Origin: Desulfobacteraceae bacterium
Lineage (GTDB): Bacteria; Desulfobacterota; DSM-4660; Desulfatiglandales; Desulfatiglandaceae
Reading direction: 5' to 3'
Assembly (NCBI GenBank): GCA_011042035.1
Contig: DQZA01000115.1
Span: 1 to 7,655 of the forward strand
DNA length: 7,655 nt
This document shows, piece by piece, positions 5,222 through 7,655 of this stretch. The notes under the pieces are model-generated. The model was not told the DNA's origin. It was given only the letters and a program-made list of their open reading frames with translations, and did no database searches. The stretch's first letter is position 1, and every line of letters begins with the position of its first letter. Both the position numbers and the translations under genes were made by a program.

Positions 5222-7126
5222 ATGAATGTAGAAAAGGTGGAATACCCTGACGTAACATATACAGGAAAATGGTGGACACATCCTCCAATGCGTAATGCCT
5301 TGTTGGCCGGCATCATTACCATTGCGACTTTTTCTCTGTCCCATTTTGGTGTTATTTCTCAAAGACTAGAAATCCCATTCTACATCATCGCCATTGTTCT
5401 GGGTGGCTTCCATTGGATGACGGAGGGCCTAAAAGAACTAGTTAAAGAAAAAGAAATAGGCATTGAAATGTTGATGATTGGTGCCACAATTGGCTCGGCT
5501 GTCTTAGGTATGTGGGATGAAGCTGCATTCCTTGTGTTTCTTTACGGGACCGCAGAGGGCCTAGAAGAATATGCCTTTGCCAAGACCCGCCATTCCATTA
5601 GACAGTTGCTTGATCTTGCCCCTAAGGAAGCAAGGGTCATTAGAAATGGGAAAGAATTGACCGTACCGGCAGAGAACCTTGAGGTCGGAGACATATTTGT
5701 AGTAAGGCCAGGAGAGGCCATACCCACTGACGGGATTGTTATTGAGGGGCGATCAAGTATTGACGAATCAGCCGTTACGGGAGAATCTATTCCCAGAGAA
5801 AAGAAACCCTCTGATAAGGTCTTTGCCGCTACCATAAACCAAGAAGGCGCATTGAAGGCAAAAGTTGCAGCAGCGTTCAACGATAATAGTCTCTCAAAAA
5901 TGATTCACCTAGTTGAGGAAGCCCAAGAACAAAAGGGTAAGGCACAGTTATTTATTGAAAGATTTGGAAAGAAGTATTCGCCTCTTGTATTCATAACCGG
6001 TTTCTTGATGGTTCTCATTCCCGCATTATTGGGAATCCCTGTGTCGTATTGGGCAACACGCGCGGTTGTTTTGCTTGTAGCTGCAGCCCCATGTGCCTTA
6101 GTCATGTCGACCCCTGTGGCTATTGCTGCAGGTATTGGAAGCGCAGGAAAGTCTGGGATCCTCATAAAGGGAGGGATTCACTTGGAAAACCTGGGGAAAA
6201 TTCGCGCGGTTGCTTTCGACAAGACCGGAACCCTGACCAAAGGGCGACCCGTGGTGACAGATATCATGCCGCTGACTCGAACCACCCAAGAGTTGCTCCA
6301 ATTGGCTGCTAGCGTAGAGAAAAATTCTGAACACCCTCTTGCCATGGCTATATTGGCAAAGGCGAGTGATGAAGGGATCGATCCGAAAGAGGCATATGAA
6401 TTCAGGGCGATGGCCGGTTATGGCGCCAGGGCCATGATAGCCAACGAGACGGTTTATGTAGGCAAACCAGGATTATTTCGTAAGCTTGGGGTCTCATTCG
6501 ATGGAATAAGTGCAATCGAGCACCTAAAAAATCAAGGCAAAACTATTATCCTGGTGGGGTCCAAAGAAGAAATTTATGGAGCTGTCGCTATCCGAGACGA
6601 GGTAAAAAAAGAGGCAAAGGATGTAGTTGGTAAGCTCCACGCTGATGGCATAGATACATTTATGCTTACCGGAGACAATGAAAAAACAGCCAGGGCAATT
6701 GCGAAGGAAATAGGCATTAACACGGTGCTGGCCGAGCTTAGACCTGAAGACAAAATTTCAACAATAGTGGAGCTTGAAAGGAGATTTGGTGCCATTGCCA
6801 TGGTCGGTGACGGAATCAACGACGCGCCTGCTCTCGCGAGGGCAACCGTAGGCATAGCAATGGGCACAGCTGGCACGGACGTAGCTATCGAAGCGGCCGA
6901 CATTGCCCTTATGGGTGATAACCTTAAAAGAGTTGTTGATGCAATAACTATAGGCAAGAGGGCAAAGCGAATTATCAGACAGAATATTGCCTTTTCATTA
7001 GTGGTCTTGACTCTGCTGATCCCTGGCGCATTAATCGGCCTTATGACGGTAACTGCTGCCGTCTTCTTTCATGAAGCTTCCGAACTCCTAGCCATTGCAA
7101 ACGGATTGCGGCTTGCCAGAGGCTAG
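5222..7126 (+). CDS. P1B-4-like heavy-metal P-type ATPase with unusual APC transport motif
   Basis: The 634-residue pump has AGGAGG nine bases before its ATG. It lacks an N-terminal metal-binding domain and begins with a short cytoplasmic stretch, then helices at about 25-45, 50-66 and 82-112. P-type motifs are intact: TGES (186-189), DKTGT with D333, SEHP (371-372), TGD (483-485) and GDGINDAP (529-536). The transport helix reads AAAPCALVMSTP: Ala289-Pro290-Cys291 where Cu/Zn pumps have CPC and P1B-4 pumps have SPC. The last helix carries HEASEL (617-622), resembling the HEGST/HEGGT motif of P1B-4 (CoaT/CtpD/PfeT-type) transporters, whose size and lack of an N-terminal domain it shares. Substrates of that group include Co(II), Fe(II) and Ni(II). 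The true substrate here cannot be read from sequence. It lies 229 bp after copA, behind its own candidate control sites. Confidence 0.88.
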   Translation: MNVEKVEYPDVTYTGKWWTHPPMRNALLAGIITIATFSLSHFGVISQRLEIPFYIIAIVLGGFHWMTEGLKELVKEKEIGIEMLMIGATIGSAVLGMWDEAAFLVFLYGTAEGLEEYAFAKTRHSIRQLLDLAPKEARVIRNGKELTVPAENLEVGDIFVVRPGEAIPTDGIVIEGRSSIDESAVTGESIPREKKPSDKVFAATINQEGALKAKVAAAFNDNSLSKMIHLVEEAQEQKGKAQLFIERFGKKYSPLVFITGFLMVLIPALLGIPVSYWATRAVVLLVAAAPCALVMSTPVAIAAGIGSAGKSGILIKGGIHLENLGKIRAVAFDKTGTLTKGRPVVTDIMPLTRTTQELLQLAASVEKNSEHPLAMAILAKASDEGIDPKEAYEFRAMAGYGARAMIANETVYVGKPGLFRKLGVSFDGISAIEHLKNQGKTIILVGSKEEIYGAVAIRDEVKKEAKDVVGKLHADGIDTFMLTGDNEKTARAIAKEIGINTVLAELRPEDKISTIVELERRFGAIAMVGDGINDAPALARATVGIAMGTAGTDVAIEAADIALMGDNLKRVVDAITIGKRAKRIIRQNIAFSLVVLTLLIPGALIGLMTVTAAVFFHEASELLAIANGLRLARG

Positions 7127-7163
7127 ATGCAATCCGTGCCCCTCCGGAAATGGTGCAGCAACC

Positions 7164-7655
7164 ATGGAATACATGAAGAATAACCTTTTTTATTGTGCAA
7201 AAACGCACAGAGGCCTTAAGAGGTTGCAAAATGAAGATTCGTACCTCGTAATACCGGATATTCTGAATCAAGTGGACCAAAGCAACCACCGGCCGGCCCT
7301 CTTTGCTGTTGCAGACGGGATAAGCGGGCATACGGGCGGGGGCCTCGCAAGTAAAATGGCCATAGAAGGCCTAAGCAAACATTGTATGGATATAACACCA
7401 CACTATGGGAGTGTCCACAGGGGGAAACAGGACCAAGTCATTACAAAGCTCGAAAAGGCATTTTTAGCTATACACGATGAGATATGTACAGTGGCAGAGA
7501 ATAACGAGAAATATACTTACATGGGGACCACCCTTTCCGCCCTTCTAATAGTGGGAAGAAAAGGCTACATAGCTCACGTGGGTGATAGTAGGATCTATCT
7601 GTTAAGGAATAACCACTTGGAACAATTGACTCATGACGATACGATGGCACAGCTT
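7164..7655 (+). CDS. PP2C-family serine/threonine protein phosphatase (partial, runs off window)
   Basis: The frame is open to the window end, giving 164 residues of a domain that normally spans about 240-260. The metal-binding motifs of PPM/PP2C phosphatases occur in order: NED with D25, VADGISGH (D51, G52), MGTT (120-123), HVGDSR (138-143) and LTHDD (155-159). It should be a soluble Mn/Mg-dependent phosphatase removing phosphate from Ser/Thr of target proteins. Two in-frame ATGs (7164, 7173) are possible; neither has a strong ribosome binding site, with GGAAA 13 bases before the first and GGAA 3 bases before the second. It begins 37 bases after the second ATPase and has no visible terminator or promoter between, so cotranscription is plausible. 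Nothing in the visible part links it to metals. Missing here: the C-terminal third of the domain with the last catalytic Asp residues. Confidence 0.87.
   Translation, partial: MEYMKNNLFYCAKTHRGLKRLQNEDSYLVIPDILNQVDQSNHRPALFAVADGISGHTGGGLASKMAIEGLSKHCMDITPHYGSVHRGKQDQVITKLEKAFLAIHDEICTVAENNEKYTYMGTTLSALLIVGRKGYIAHVGDSRIYLLRNNHLEQLTHDDTMAQL

Noticed and set aside
7127..7183. ATG immediately after the second ATPase stop
   Set aside because: Its frame reaches a stop after 18 codons and is not the PP2C frame.

Overview
This 46-48% GC (estimated by eye) bacterial window carries a compact metal-efflux locus, with every supportable gene on the + strand. The sigma-54-like promoter, NtrB-type kinase, GTG start and intergenic seven-base-period repeats would suit a Desulfobacterota-like Gram-negative. 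That placement is inference, because no ribosomal or other marker gene is present.

Layout. Bases 1-166 are non-coding, with degenerate 7-bp-period repeats. Bases 167-565 encode only the N-terminal third of a thioredoxin-reductase-like flavoprotein, probably a remnant. Bases 566-1184 (about 620 bases) hold no credible gene but are rich in structure: a hairpin, a five-unit heptad array, two dyads of the form TGGRTA-N5-TAYCCA/G spaced 32 bp centre to centre, a GC-rich imperfect inverted repeat, a sigma-54-like -24/-12 element overlapped by a perfect 15-bp palindrome, and a leader with two stem-loops. Three tightly packed genes follow: a small membrane SHOCT protein with a Met/Gly/Trp-rich segment, an NtrB/ZraS-like sensor histidine kinase, and a Cu(I)-type P1B ATPase (CopA) whose start overlaps the kinase stop by 14 nt. 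A 229-bp intergenic region carries a third copy of the TGGRTA dyad and another 17-bp palindrome. It precedes a second P1B ATPase of the P1B-4-like layout, which has Ala-Pro-Cys in place of the usual CPC/SPC transport motif and HEASEL in the last helix. The window ends inside a PP2C-type protein phosphatase gene.

How it may work together (inference). The kinase, SHOCT protein and CopA look like one transcription unit that senses and exports Cu(I). The sigma-54-like promoter, the paired upstream dyads and an NtrB-type kinase together suggest control by an NtrC-family activator encoded elsewhere. The third dyad would then place the second ATPase in the same regulon, although I see no sigma-54 promoter next to that copy. 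The PP2C gene starts 37 bp after the second ATPase and may be cotranscribed with it, but nothing in its sequence ties it to metals.
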